NCBI GenBank assembly: GCA_947450405.1 | Contig: CANFVI010000014.1 | Span: 1 to 19,981 of the forward strand | Direction: 5' to 3' | From: Flavobacteriales bacterium | Lineage (GTDB): Bacteria > Bacteroidota > Bacteroidia > NS11-12g > UBA955 | DNA length: 19,981 bases | Part shown: piece by piece, positions 7,779-15,587 of the stretch | Layout of the letters: every line of letters begins with the position of its first letter | Position numbering within the stretch: position 1 is the stretch's first letter | Translations under genes and position numbers: made by a program | Notes under the pieces: generated by a model | The model's input: the letters and a program-made list of their open reading frames with translations, nothing else | Databases searched by the model: none | Told to the model about the DNA's origin: nothing

Positions 7779-10700
7779 TTAAGGTTTAATATAAATGTTA
7801 CCTGAGATTGGTTGGCGGTTTTGACCATTAAATTTGAATACAAAGAAATAAATTCCTTCGGGCAATTGTGAAGTTCCAAAACTTGGGTTTGAACCTTTGT
7901 TAGTACCATCCCAATTGTTTTTGTATCCTTGACCTGATTCGAAAACAATCTGACCATTTCTATTGAATACAATGATCTCTGCTGAAGGGAATACTTTCAA
8001 TCCTTTGATGTAAAGAATATCATTTTCAGCATCACCATTTGGCGAGAATCCTTCCGGAATAGTTACTTCGGCTATTTTATAGTTAGGATCCAATTCATTA
8101 ATATCCAATAATTCATCATTATCTGAATCTGTATCAATATAATTTGCTTTGCCATCACCATCTGTATCAATATTTCCTTCAACACTGTCTGGAATTGTAT
8201 CACCATCAGAATCTAAATCTTGATAATCTGGGGTACCATCACCATCTGTATCTACAGGGCTTGCTGGATTAGATCCTGCTTCAATTGAATCATTAATACC
8301 ATCACCATCTGAATCAACTTCACGGAAATCATAAATACCATCACCATCTGTATCAGTTGGAGAATTACCATTTGATCCTGCTTCAACTGCATCAGGAATT
8401 GTATCACCATCAGAATCTAAATCAATATAATCTGATTTTCCATCACCATCAGTATCAACAGGAGTATTTGGTGTTGATCCTGCTTCAAGAGAATCAGGAA
8501 TTTTATCACCATCAGAATCCAAATCTAAGTAGTTTGGTTTACCATCCGCGTCTGTATCGACTGGCGTTCCAGGAGTTGAACCAGCTTCAACAGCGTCTGG
8601 AATTTTATCACCATCAGAATCTAAATCTAAGTAATTTGAAATACCATCACCATCAGTGTCGGCCATTAATTCAATTGCATCTGGTATTTTGTCTCCGTCA
8701 GAATCAGTATCTCTCCAGTCACCTGTTAAATCCGAATCGCTATCCACAGGCTTCACATCAAATGCATCACCCCAAACGCCTGATCCATCTGCAAATTCAA
8801 CAATTCCATCACCGTCTAGATCAATACCATCGATAATACCATCATTGTTAGAATCTGTATATTTTTGTTTGCTTTCATACGCATCAAACATTCCATCATC
8901 ATCAGCATCTAAATCCAAATAATCGGCTTTACCTGTTCCATCTTGGTTATTCGGAGTAGAAACAAAAACTGTTAAAACATCTTTAATACCGTCATTATTT
9001 GCATCTGTAACATCTGCTTCAACTACGTCATTGATACCATCATTATCAGCATCTAGATCAACATAATTTGGGCGGGTATCACCATCAAAGTCTACCAATG
9101 TTTTCAACCCCTCATTTTCAACAACATCTAAAATACCATCATTGTCAGAATCAATATCGGCATAATCCATAATACCATCTTTATCAGTATCATAGTTTTT
9201 CTCTAAATAATCTGGTATACTATCATTGTCATTATCGCCAATTATAACAGTTACATTGACAGATTTTTTAACCGTGTTACCAGATTTGTCTGTTATGGTA
9301 ATCAAAACAGAATTCACTCCAACATCGGCAAGTGTAAAAATATTCTTAATGAGCACAATTGTATCAACTGAACAGTTATCAGAACTTGTTAAAACAACCA
9401 TAGATTGCTTCAAATAGGCATTTGAAGAAGTATCAATTGTAATAATTGTATTTTGAACAGTGATCACTGGAGAAATGGTATCCAAAACGGTGACTGTTGC
9501 CTTTTTGGTTTTAATATTTCCATTAACATCAACAACTGATAATATCACTGTATCAATTCCAACATCAGAACAATTAAAGGTGTATTTATTCAAGTACATG
9601 GTATCAACACCACAGTTATCAAATGAAGAATTATCTATATCTGATGTTTTGATAGATGCGCTTCCCGCATTATTTAAATATTTAGTAATATTATTTACAT
9701 TGACCGTTGGCAATATTCCATCTACATGCTTTAAATTTACTTTTACAGAATCGAAACAGTTATTTGAATCTTGGGTTAATACAGTATAAATTTTATCTGG
9801 TAAATTTTTAACTGGACTTGTTGCTGAATTGCCATCTACATAATACAAATATGGCTTAACACCACCATATGCATTAAATGTTAAGGTTCCATCTCCATTA
9901 CATACTGCAACGGTTGCAATATTCAATTGCAATTTAGCAGGTTCATAAATTGTGATTGTATCTAATAGTTGACAGTTATTGTCGTCCAGAACAGTATAAA
10001 TATATGCTCCTGCTTTTATTTTGGTAATATCTTCAGTTGATTGATTATATTTGTTTGGTCCATCCCAATTGTAAACATAAGAACCAGAAACTGTTCCACC
10101 AGAAACTGTTAAATCAATAGACCCTTCATTACTACCATTACATAATACATTAGACGAATCATAAGTTAAAATCATTTTTGTAGGCTCAGTTACCACCTGG
10201 GTAATTGAATCAGCACAACCATTGTTATCTGTTAATATAAGTTTGTAGCTACCTGCACCAATTCCTGTAAGATCTTTATCTACGGTATTTTTATATGTAC
10301 CCGGTCCTTTCCAATCATAATTATATGAAGGAGTACCACCTGCAATGGTTAAAGTAATTGCACCAGATTTATCGGCATTACATTTTAAATTAGTAGCAGT
10401 TGCTGAAAGAGCTATTTTGTTTGGTTCAGTAACAGTAACTTTTAATGTCTTAGTACAATTCAAATTATCTTTTACAGTAACGGTATAATCACCTGCAACT
10501 AAACCAGAAATATTTTTACTGGTTGAAGTAAAAGTACCAGGACCTATCCATGAATATGTATGTGCTCCAGTACCACCAGAATCTTTCAAAAAGATTTTAG
10601 CATCAGATAATCCATTACAAGATACTTGAATGGTAGAGTCTTTTATCCAAATAGCCGACGGTTCAGAAATATTAATTGTTTTAGATTTTGAACATGAGTT

Positions 10701-12692
10701 ATTATCTGTTACAGTTACAACATAAGTTCCCGCTTTTAATCCAGAAATATTTTTGGTAGTTGCCGAATAAGAAGCAGGGCCTGTCCATGAATAGTTATAA
10801 ACAGGCGATCCAATTGGACTACCACCAGATAAAGTTAATTTTATATCTCCGTCATTACCACCGTTACAAGAAACATTGGTATTTGTATTTGAAATAGCAA
10901 TTGTGTCAGGATTCTGAATGGTTGCACTTCCAGATTTTGTGCAACTATTGGCATCTGTTACTACGTAATTATACGTTCCAGCTGGCAAGTTAACCATGGT
11001 ATCTTTCGATCCTGTTCTCCATGAAACACTTCCGGTTCCTGTCCAAGCATATGTGTAACCTGATGTTCCACCTGAAACCGCTAAACCAGTTTTACCATCT
11101 TTCAAACCATTACAAGTAATATTTGTGGTTGACAATATCACACTCAATGCTGTTGGTTCTGTAATTGTATAAGATTTACTAGATGTACAACTTTTTGCGT
11201 CAGTTATGGTAACAGTATAGGTACCTGCAATTAAGTTTGTTTGATTTTGACTTGTTGATGAATTACTCCATAAATATGTATATCCAGAAGTTCCACCTGA
11301 TGGGGTTAAATTAATTGAACCATCCGCAGAGCCATTACATTTTGTATTGGTAGTAGAAGCAGTTGCATCCAAAACAGCTGCCGGTTCTGAAATAACAATT
11401 GTTGCTGATTTTGTGCAACTATTGGCATCTGTTACGGTTACTGTATAGCTACCGGCTTTTAAAGTTGAAATATCTTTAGATGTTGCAGTGAATGTTGGGC
11501 CTGTCCATGAATATGAATAAGCACCAGTACCTCCGGTTATCGTTAATGTGATTGAACCGGTGCTTCCACCTTTACATGATACGTCTGTTTTAGATGAAGA
11601 AATTGATATTGCTGTTGGTTCTACTATTGTAGCACTTCCAGATTTTGTACAACTATTTGCATCTGTTACAACATAATTGTATGTACCAGCTGCCAATCCT
11701 GTTAAACTTGCAGATGTTGAAGTAAATGAACTAACCGAACCTGTACCGGCCCACGAATATGTAAGGGTACCTGTACCACCAGACGCTGTTAAACTTGCTT
11801 TACCATCAGTTAATGTATTACACGTAATGTTTGTGGTTGACAATATCTCTGATATTGATGTTGCTGGTTCAGAGATAGTTGCTGAAAAATTTACTTCACA
11901 ACCTTTAGAATCTTTAACATAAATCGTATGATTACTCGCTGAAAGATTATTTAGGGTATTTGAAATTTGATATGTCCCCGAAATTCCATCTTTAAATTGG
12001 TAACTAGCTACACCTCCTGAAGCTAATATTTTTAAAAGTCCATCATTACCGCCTTTACACTTAACAGGTGTATTTATTTGAACAAAAGTACTAATTACAC
12101 TATTTTGAGATATAGTAATATTTTGGGAAATTATACAACCAGTGTTATCTTTAACACTAAAAGAATATGTTCCGGCAGCTAAATTGCTAAACGTGCCACT
12201 AGACTGCCATGCACCGCTTGAAACTGTATATAAATAATCGCTCGTAACCGGTGTAATTGTTCCACCTGTACCTTTTATTGTAAGAGTTCCATCAGATCCA
12301 TTAAAACATGTAACTGTTGTTTGGTTAATATTTACAAAATCCAATCTCTTCAATGATATATAATCACTTGAGATTAATGTAGACGAATTGTCAAAAACTT
12401 TAACTAGATATTTTATTGCATCTAATCCATTGAAAATATGTGGATTATTTGTTCCGGTATAATTTGCAACCAATGTAGAACCATCATAAATTTCAAATGT
12501 GTTTGTTGAGGTCGATCCGGTTACAGTTATTTTAATTGAACCATCAGTCGCAGTGCAACTAGGATTTAAAGTATCAAACACTACCTGCCCCCATGAAAAG
12601 CCTTGAAGTCCTAAGAGAAAAAGCAGCAGCCAAGCCCCTTTCATTGTTTTTGCCAATTTCAAAAATTGACTCGTTTTATTCATTAATTTCAT
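7779..12692 (-). CDS. Large T9SS type B cargo with SprB repeats, HYR-like modules and type 3 calcium-binding repeats
   Basis: A 1637-residue secreted surface protein. The signal peptide runs to about FSWGQ (residue 36); starts at 12692 and 12683 are both possible. A degenerate module is followed by about ten SprB-type modules and one shortened module (about 114-987). Each has an opening such as NVSCNGGNDG, a core like GGTGAYSYSWTGP, AGTYTVTVTD and a second Cys, so each probably has one disulfide. Two HYR-like modules follow (about 988-1148), then type 3 Asp repeats (about 1151-1537), four of them in a regular 34-residue array. The end (about 1543-1637; EGFSPNGDAEND, IIVFNRNGQIVFES, LPEGIYFFVF) is the gliding-motility-associated C-terminal domain, the type B sorting signal that sends proteins through the T9SS. 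An adhesin or gliding role fits the SprB resemblance but is inferred. It is the first gene of the operon with its PorP/SprF partner and the OmpA-family protein. Confidence 0.9.
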   Translation of the reverse strand: MKLMNKTSQFLKLAKTMKGAWLLLFLLGLQGFSWGQVVFDTLNPSCTATDGSIKITVTGSTSTNTFEIYDGSTLVANYTGTNNPHIFNGLDAIKYLVKVFDNSSTLISSDYISLKRLDFVNINQTTVTCFNGSDGTLTIKGTGGTITPVTSDYLYTVSSGAWQSSGTFSNLAAGTYSFSVKDNTGCIISQNITISQNSVISTFVQINTPVKCKGGNDGLLKILASGGVASYQFKDGISGTYQISNTLNNLSASNHTIYVKDSKGCEVNFSATISEPATSISEILSTTNITCNTLTDGKASLTASGGTGTLTYSWAGTGSVSSFTSTSASLTGLAAGTYNYVVTDANSCTKSGSATIVEPTAISISSSKTDVSCKGGSTGSITLTITGGTGAYSYSWTGPTFTATSKDISTLKAGSYTVTVTDANSCTKSATIVISEPAAVLDATASTTNTKCNGSADGSINLTPSGGTSGYTYLWSNSSTSQNQTNLIAGTYTVTITDAKSCTSSKSYTITEPTALSVILSTTNITCNGLKDGKTGLAVSGGTSGYTYAWTGTGSVSWRTGSKDTMVNLPAGTYNYVVTDANSCTKSGSATIQNPDTIAISNTNTNVSCNGGNDGDIKLTLSGGSPIGSPVYNYSWTGPASYSATTKNISGLKAGTYVVTVTDNNSCSKSKTINISEPSAIWIKDSTIQVSCNGLSDAKIFLKDSGGTGAHTYSWIGPGTFTSTSKNISGLVAGDYTVTVKDNLNCTKTLKVTVTEPNKIALSATATNLKCNADKSGAITLTIAGGTPSYNYDWKGPGTYKNTVDKDLTGIGAGSYKLILTDNNGCADSITQVVTEPTKMILTYDSSNVLCNGSNEGSIDLTVSGGTVSGSYVYNWDGPNKYNQSTEDITKIKAGAYIYTVLDDNNCQLLDTITIYEPAKLQLNIATVAVCNGDGTLTFNAYGGVKPYLYYVDGNSATSPVKNLPDKIYTVLTQDSNNCFDSVKVNLKHVDGILPTVNVNNITKYLNNAGSASIKTSDIDNSSFDNCGVDTMYLNKYTFNCSDVGIDTVILSVVDVNGNIKTKKATVTVLDTISPVITVQNTIITIDTSSNAYLKQSMVVLTSSDNCSVDTIVLIKNIFTLADVGVNSVLITITDKSGNTVKKSVNVTVIIGDNDNDSIPDYLEKNYDTDKDGIMDYADIDSDNDGILDVVENEGLKTLVDFDGDTRPNYVDLDADNDGINDVVEADVTDANNDGIKDVLTVFVSTPNNQDGTGKADYLDLDADDDGMFDAYESKQKYTDSNNDGIIDGIDLDGDGIVEFADGSGVWGDAFDVKPVDSDSDLTGDWRDTDSDGDKIPDAIELMADTDGDGISNYLDLDSDGDKIPDAVEAGSTPGTPVDTDADGKPNYLDLDSDGDKIPDSLEAGSTPNTPVDTDGDGKSDYIDLDSDGDTIPDAVEAGSNGNSPTDTDGDGIYDFREVDSDGDGINDSIEAGSNPASPVDTDGDGTPDYQDLDSDGDTIPDSVEGNIDTDGDGKANYIDTDSDNDELLDINELDPNYKIAEVTIPEGFSPNGDAENDILYIKGLKVFPSAEIIVFNRNGQIVFESGQGYKNNWDGTNKGSNPSFGTSQLPEGIYFFVFKFNGQNRQPISGNIYIKP
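8181..8588 (-). repeat. Four tandem 102-bp units (34 residues each) in the type 3 repeat region
   Basis: The codons for the unit start EAGS lie at plus-strand anchors 8272, 8374, 8476 and 8578, exactly 102 bases apart. A typical unit reads EAGSTPNTPVDTDGDG, then a Tyr-Asp loop, then DLDSDGDTIPD. The units are more alike than the flanking type 3 repeats, pointing to fairly recent duplication, and the count could vary between strains. Confidence 0.88.
10924..11850 (-). repeat. Related SprB-module pair 708 bases apart (three-module higher-order repeat)
   Basis: The DNA starting at 10924 and at 11632 is clearly alike over about 230 bases (both begin GCACTTCCAGATTTTGT and share GTGGTTGACAATATC near the far end). 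The offset of 708 bases is 236 codons, about three SprB modules. The modules following each copy (in protein order) also resemble each other, though less. This suggests that a block of three modules was duplicated. Confidence 0.65.
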
Positions 12693-13111
12693 ATTCTGAT
12701 ATTAAATTTTTATTTGGTTTATTTTTAGTTATTCACAATGAATTCACAACGAAGGTAATAATTCTTTATTCGCTTTGGAAACATTTTTATACATCGTATT
12801 GAATTTTAGACATTCAAAGACCATATTTCCCCCAAAGAAATAAAAAATACGAAACTCCATTTTTTGCATTTTATTCAACTCTCCGTTCTCTGCAATAATC
12901 ATACCTAATTATTTTTTTATCTGCATTTCGCAGTATATCTATACACAAACCCATCTGAAGTTAATCCAGAAACCGCAGTTGAAAACAGATTTTAAACCTT
13001 CGATACAATTGCAAATTTCTGACGTTGATTAACATAGAATCAATATCCAATTCAAATAGAATATGACCTAAACGACTTAGTCGTTATTTTATATTCAATT
13101 GGCAATTAAAA
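12693..13111. other. Non-coding region upstream of the secretion operon
   Basis: This 419-base AT-rich stretch lies between the start of the cargo gene and the stop of the kinase-fusion gene, both on the minus strand. I see no credible gene in it. It should hold the promoter and leader of the secretion operon, but I find no full TAnnTTTG match on the minus strand. Structure seen: an 11-base direct repeat (12731-12752, ATTCACAATGA/ATTCACAACGA) 39-60 bases before the cargo start, and a six-base inverted repeat (AACGAC, TTA, GTCGTT; 13071-13085) 27 bases after the kinase stop, which lacks a good T run and is at best a weak terminator. Confidence 0.6.
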
Positions 13112-14548
13112 CTAGAAAATGAAGAACCAACAAATTCCAACAACAATCACATTACTCAATACATTAACCAAATCATTTGTAACAAATCGATAACCGCCCA
13201 CTAAATCCCCACTTTCAATATCAGTAATTTGGCCATCACGATTATACTTCGCTTGAAAAAGCAATCCAATTATACTATCTAAAACTGATCCTAAAAATCC
13301 AGCAATTACAATAATCCAAAAGTAATCCATTCTGAAAATACCAATAACCAATGCTCCCAAAAATGCTCCCAAAAATCCCTGCAACGATACCCCGCCAGAA
13401 ACTCCCCTCGGTAAGACTTTGAAATTTAAAATCCCGTAGGTTTTCTTTCCGAATTTCATCCCAATTTCGCTACTTAAAGTATCTGCACAAGCAACGGAAA
13501 TAGAAATCAGCATGAGGATTTCTAAATACCAAACCTTATATAAAATAAACAAAACAGACAATCCTAAAGTGATTCCACCATTTGCCAAAACTTGAAAAGC
13601 ATCTCTTGGTTTTGCATGCTTTTTATCAGAATCAACATTTTTATTCAACTTGCCGGCAAGAGTTCCTATTACAAAAAAAGAAATCATTGGAAACAAACTC
13701 CAATTGGAAAGCAATAACATAAAAGCAATTAAGCCGGCAAATACTGATCCTGAAATTGATAGCCATTTCAACCTGATGAATAGAAATGCAGCTGTAAAAA
13801 ACAATGCCAAACAAAACCAGATATTCAGTTCACCATGCTCAAAATAATTCCTTACTGAATCCAATTGTATAAAAATCTTCATTAAAACAAAGGAAACCAA
13901 TGGTACAAAAAAATTATCATTTCCCTTGCTACCAAGTATTTCTGTAACAGTTACAACGAGTGAAATTAGAAAGCAAGAGATTAAAAAAAAGCCATCTCTA
14001 TTGTATGGAAAATGCAGATAACAAATAAGATAAACCAAAACAAACCCAACAAAAGAACCGAAAACCGTTTTCTTATCGGTTGCCCAATGTACCAAATTCA
14101 ATTTTTGAAGTTTCATGACCCTAGATTTTTCCAAATATTGTTCGAACATCCTACCAAAAAGTGCGGAAAAGCCATCGGCCAATGCCAATATTAAAACCGA
14201 TTGAAAAACTAAAAATTTGTCGTTCGGGAATAATAGCAAGAGTAAAATTACCGCGGGCAAGAAATAAACTATTCCCCAGCTCCTACGTCCCTCAGAATAA
14301 AAAAACCCTTTTAAAACAGCAACAACCAACAAAATTTCTATGAAAGACAAAAGCCAAACAAATTGATATATTTTGTGTTGCTGTAATGAAAGAATTGAAA
14401 CAGCCAAAATACCTATGCAAACAATATGCAATACTTTCCTAGAATGAAATAGATGCTTAGGTAGAAATTTCGCCCAAAGCAAGCATATAGCGATACAAAG
14501 AATGGATAAACCTATATAAAGTAAGTATGTATTTGAGAGATAATCCAT
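13112..14548 (-). CDS. Phytol kinase-like / DUF92 (VTE5-VTE6-like) fused membrane protein
   Basis: A polytopic membrane protein of 478 residues from the ATG at 14548; an upstream ATG at 14572 would add eight residues (numbering below uses that one). The first half resembles the CTP-dependent phytol/dolichol kinase family (plant VTE5): SRKVLHI (44-50), ADGFSALFG (132-140), KKTVFGS (167-173) and TEILGSKGNDNFFVP (209-223). The second half, from about 267, is DUF92, the family of plant VTE6, phytyl-phosphate kinase: PRDAFQVLANGG (321-332), ADTLSSEIG (362-370), PRGVSGGVSLQG (387-398) and GFLGSVLDSIIG (424-435). Together the two halves would convert phytol or a similar prenol to its monophosphate and then its diphosphate in the membrane. 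The gene is divergent from the UbiA prenyltransferase, with 48 bases between the starts. Family assignment is firm; the substrate is inferred, and geranylgeraniol, farnesol or polyprenols are alternatives. Confidence 0.8.
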   Translation of the reverse strand: MDYLSNTYLLYIGLSILCIAICLLWAKFLPKHLFHSRKVLHIVCIGILAVSILSLQQHKIYQFVWLLSFIEILLVVAVLKGFFYSEGRRSWGIVYFLPAVILLLLLFPNDKFLVFQSVLILALADGFSALFGRMFEQYLEKSRVMKLQKLNLVHWATDKKTVFGSFVGFVLVYLICYLHFPYNRDGFFLISCFLISLVVTVTEILGSKGNDNFFVPLVSFVLMKIFIQLDSVRNYFEHGELNIWFCLALFFTAAFLFIRLKWLSISGSVFAGLIAFMLLLSNWSLFPMISFFVIGTLAGKLNKNVDSDKKHAKPRDAFQVLANGGITLGLSVLFILYKVWYLEILMLISISVACADTLSSEIGMKFGKKTYGILNFKVLPRGVSGGVSLQGFLGAFLGALVIGIFRMDYFWIIVIAGFLGSVLDSIIGLLFQAKYNRDGQITDIESGDLVGGYRFVTNDLVNVLSNVIVVGICWFFIF

Positions 14549-14596
14549 GATATAACAACAAAAATGAAGCATATTTGTTAAACAATTTAATTCCTT

Positions 14597-15526
14597 GTGA
14601 AAAATTTAAAAATACTTTGGAAATTTAGCCGTCCCCATACAATTATTGGTACAATTGTAAGTGTTACTTCCTTATTTATCATTTCTAACCAAATTCAAGG
14701 AATTGGGTATTTGCAAAATTGGGGTGTACTTGTTGTAACCCTTTTGAGTTGCTTGGGATGTAATTTATACATCACAGGGTTGAATCAAATTTACGATGTA
14801 GAATTAGACAAAATAAACAAACCCAATTTGCCCATTGCAAGCGGTGAATTATCAACAGCATCGGCTAAGAAAATCGCTGTAAGTAGTTTGTCAATTGCGC
14901 TTTTCTTCTCTTTTATTCAAAATTTTTATTTTGGGGGACTCATTACAGGCATTGCCATCATTGGAAGTTTGTATTCAATTCCACCGATTCGATTAAAAAA
15001 ATACCATTTTTGGGCAGCGACTGCCATTGCAATAGTAAGGGGTCCTCTGGTAAACTTAGGAATCTATATTCATTTTTTCATTACCACACATGGATTGCCA
15101 ATCACATTAAATTCTGAAATTTTATTACTCACTTTTATCATCACTGCATTTAGTGTTGGTATTGCTTGGTTTAAAGACATTCCAGATTATGAGGGAGATA
15201 AGAAATTCAATATAAATACCTTAACAGTAAGGTTGAGCAAAAAGAAAACACTGCATTTAGGATTAATTTTGGTTTCTTCAGCATATTTAATTTCAATTAT
15301 TTATGCATTTTACCCAACACTATTTCAATTCAATTTAAGTCCAGACCCAATTCAAATTCCAAGCAAAAAAATCATATTTGGGATATTTCAATCACTTTGT
15401 TTGGGTGTTATTTGCATTGCTGGAATGACATTAGAAACAGAGAATCAAAAAGCAATAAAAAGATTTTATATGCTTTATTGGATCATGTTCTTTTTTGAGT
15501 ATTTGGGATTCGTGTTTTTGTATTAA
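14597..15526 (+). CDS. UbiA-family prenyltransferase, homogentisate phytyltransferase-like
   Basis: A 309-residue inner-membrane protein with about eight to nine membrane helices. Both Asp-rich metal/diphosphate motifs of the UbiA superfamily are intact: NQIYDVELD (Asn63, Asp67, Asp71) and KDIPDYEGD (Asp194, Asp197, Asp201). Several stretches resemble the homogentisate phytyl/solanesyl transferase branch (plant VTE2, cyanobacterial Slr1736) more than MenA, UbiA or DGGGP synthase: the opening LWKFSRPHTIIGT, NKPNLPIASGELS and VRGPLVNLG. Those enzymes join a prenyl diphosphate to homogentisate in tocopherol or plastoquinone synthesis. The start is GTG at 14597; the family motif begins by residue 7, there is no later Met that would keep it, and an in-frame stop lies just upstream. 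It is divergent from the prenol-kinase fusion, a plausible supplier of its prenyl diphosphate. The acceptor and chain length cannot be read from sequence. Confidence 0.8.
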   Translation: MKNLKILWKFSRPHTIIGTIVSVTSLFIISNQIQGIGYLQNWGVLVVTLLSCLGCNLYITGLNQIYDVELDKINKPNLPIASGELSTASAKKIAVSSLSIALFFSFIQNFYFGGLITGIAIIGSLYSIPPIRLKKYHFWAATAIAIVRGPLVNLGIYIHFFITTHGLPITLNSEILLLTFIITAFSVGIAWFKDIPDYEGDKKFNINTLTVRLSKKKTLHLGLILVSSAYLISIIYAFYPTLFQFNLSPDPIQIPSKKIIFGIFQSLCLGVICIAGMTLETENQKAIKRFYMLYWIMFFFEYLGFVFLY

Positions 15527-15528
15527 GA

Positions 15529-15546
15529 TTTATCAACATTGATAAA
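15529..15546. promoter_or_regulatory. Inverted repeat overlapping the carB -33 region (candidate operator)
   Basis: TTTATCAA and TTGATAAA form a perfect eight-base inverted repeat separated by CA. It starts three bases after the UbiA stop, lacks a T run on the plus strand and is AT-rich, so it is a poor terminator. It covers the putative -33 TTG (15539-15541) of the carB promoter, as a repressor or activator site might. No known regulator is recognised. Confidence 0.45.
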
Positions 15547-15572
15547 AATATGGGCAGAGACATCTAACTTTG
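15539..15572 (+). promoter_or_regulatory. Candidate Bacteroidota-type promoter of carB
   Basis: TAACTTTG (15565-15572) is an exact match to the Bacteroidota -7 element TAnnTTTG. A TTG at 15539-15541 lies 23 bases upstream, at the long end of the spacing accepted for these promoters. Transcription would start a few bases after 15575, giving a leader of about ten bases before the ATG at 15588. It lets carB be transcribed separately from the UbiA gene. Confidence 0.6.
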
Positions 15573-15587
15573 CCTAATTTTTGCAAC

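Noticed and set aside
8357..8922. Plus-strand open frames antisense to the cargo repeat region (His/Gln/Leu-rich and Ser/Pro-rich)
   Set aside because: Same shadow effect of repetitive Asp codons; no start context and no known domain.
4066..9240. Regularly spaced DNA repeats as a CRISPR array
   Set aside because: The repeats are in frame, continuous without unique spacers, and encode DxDxDG calcium-binding loops; no cas genes are present.
12811..12840. Two CAAA motifs (TTTG on the minus strand) as a promoter of the secretion operon
   Set aside because: The spacing is only 14 bases and neither copy has the TA needed for TAnnTTTG.
13071..13085. AACGAC-TTA-GTCGTT hairpin as terminator of the kinase-fusion gene
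   Set aside because: Stem of only six pairs and no T run in the minus-strand direction; kept only as an observation in the intergenic entry.
14570..14577. CATATTTG as -7 element of the UbiA gene
   Set aside because: One mismatch at the first base and no TTG at a suitable distance upstream.
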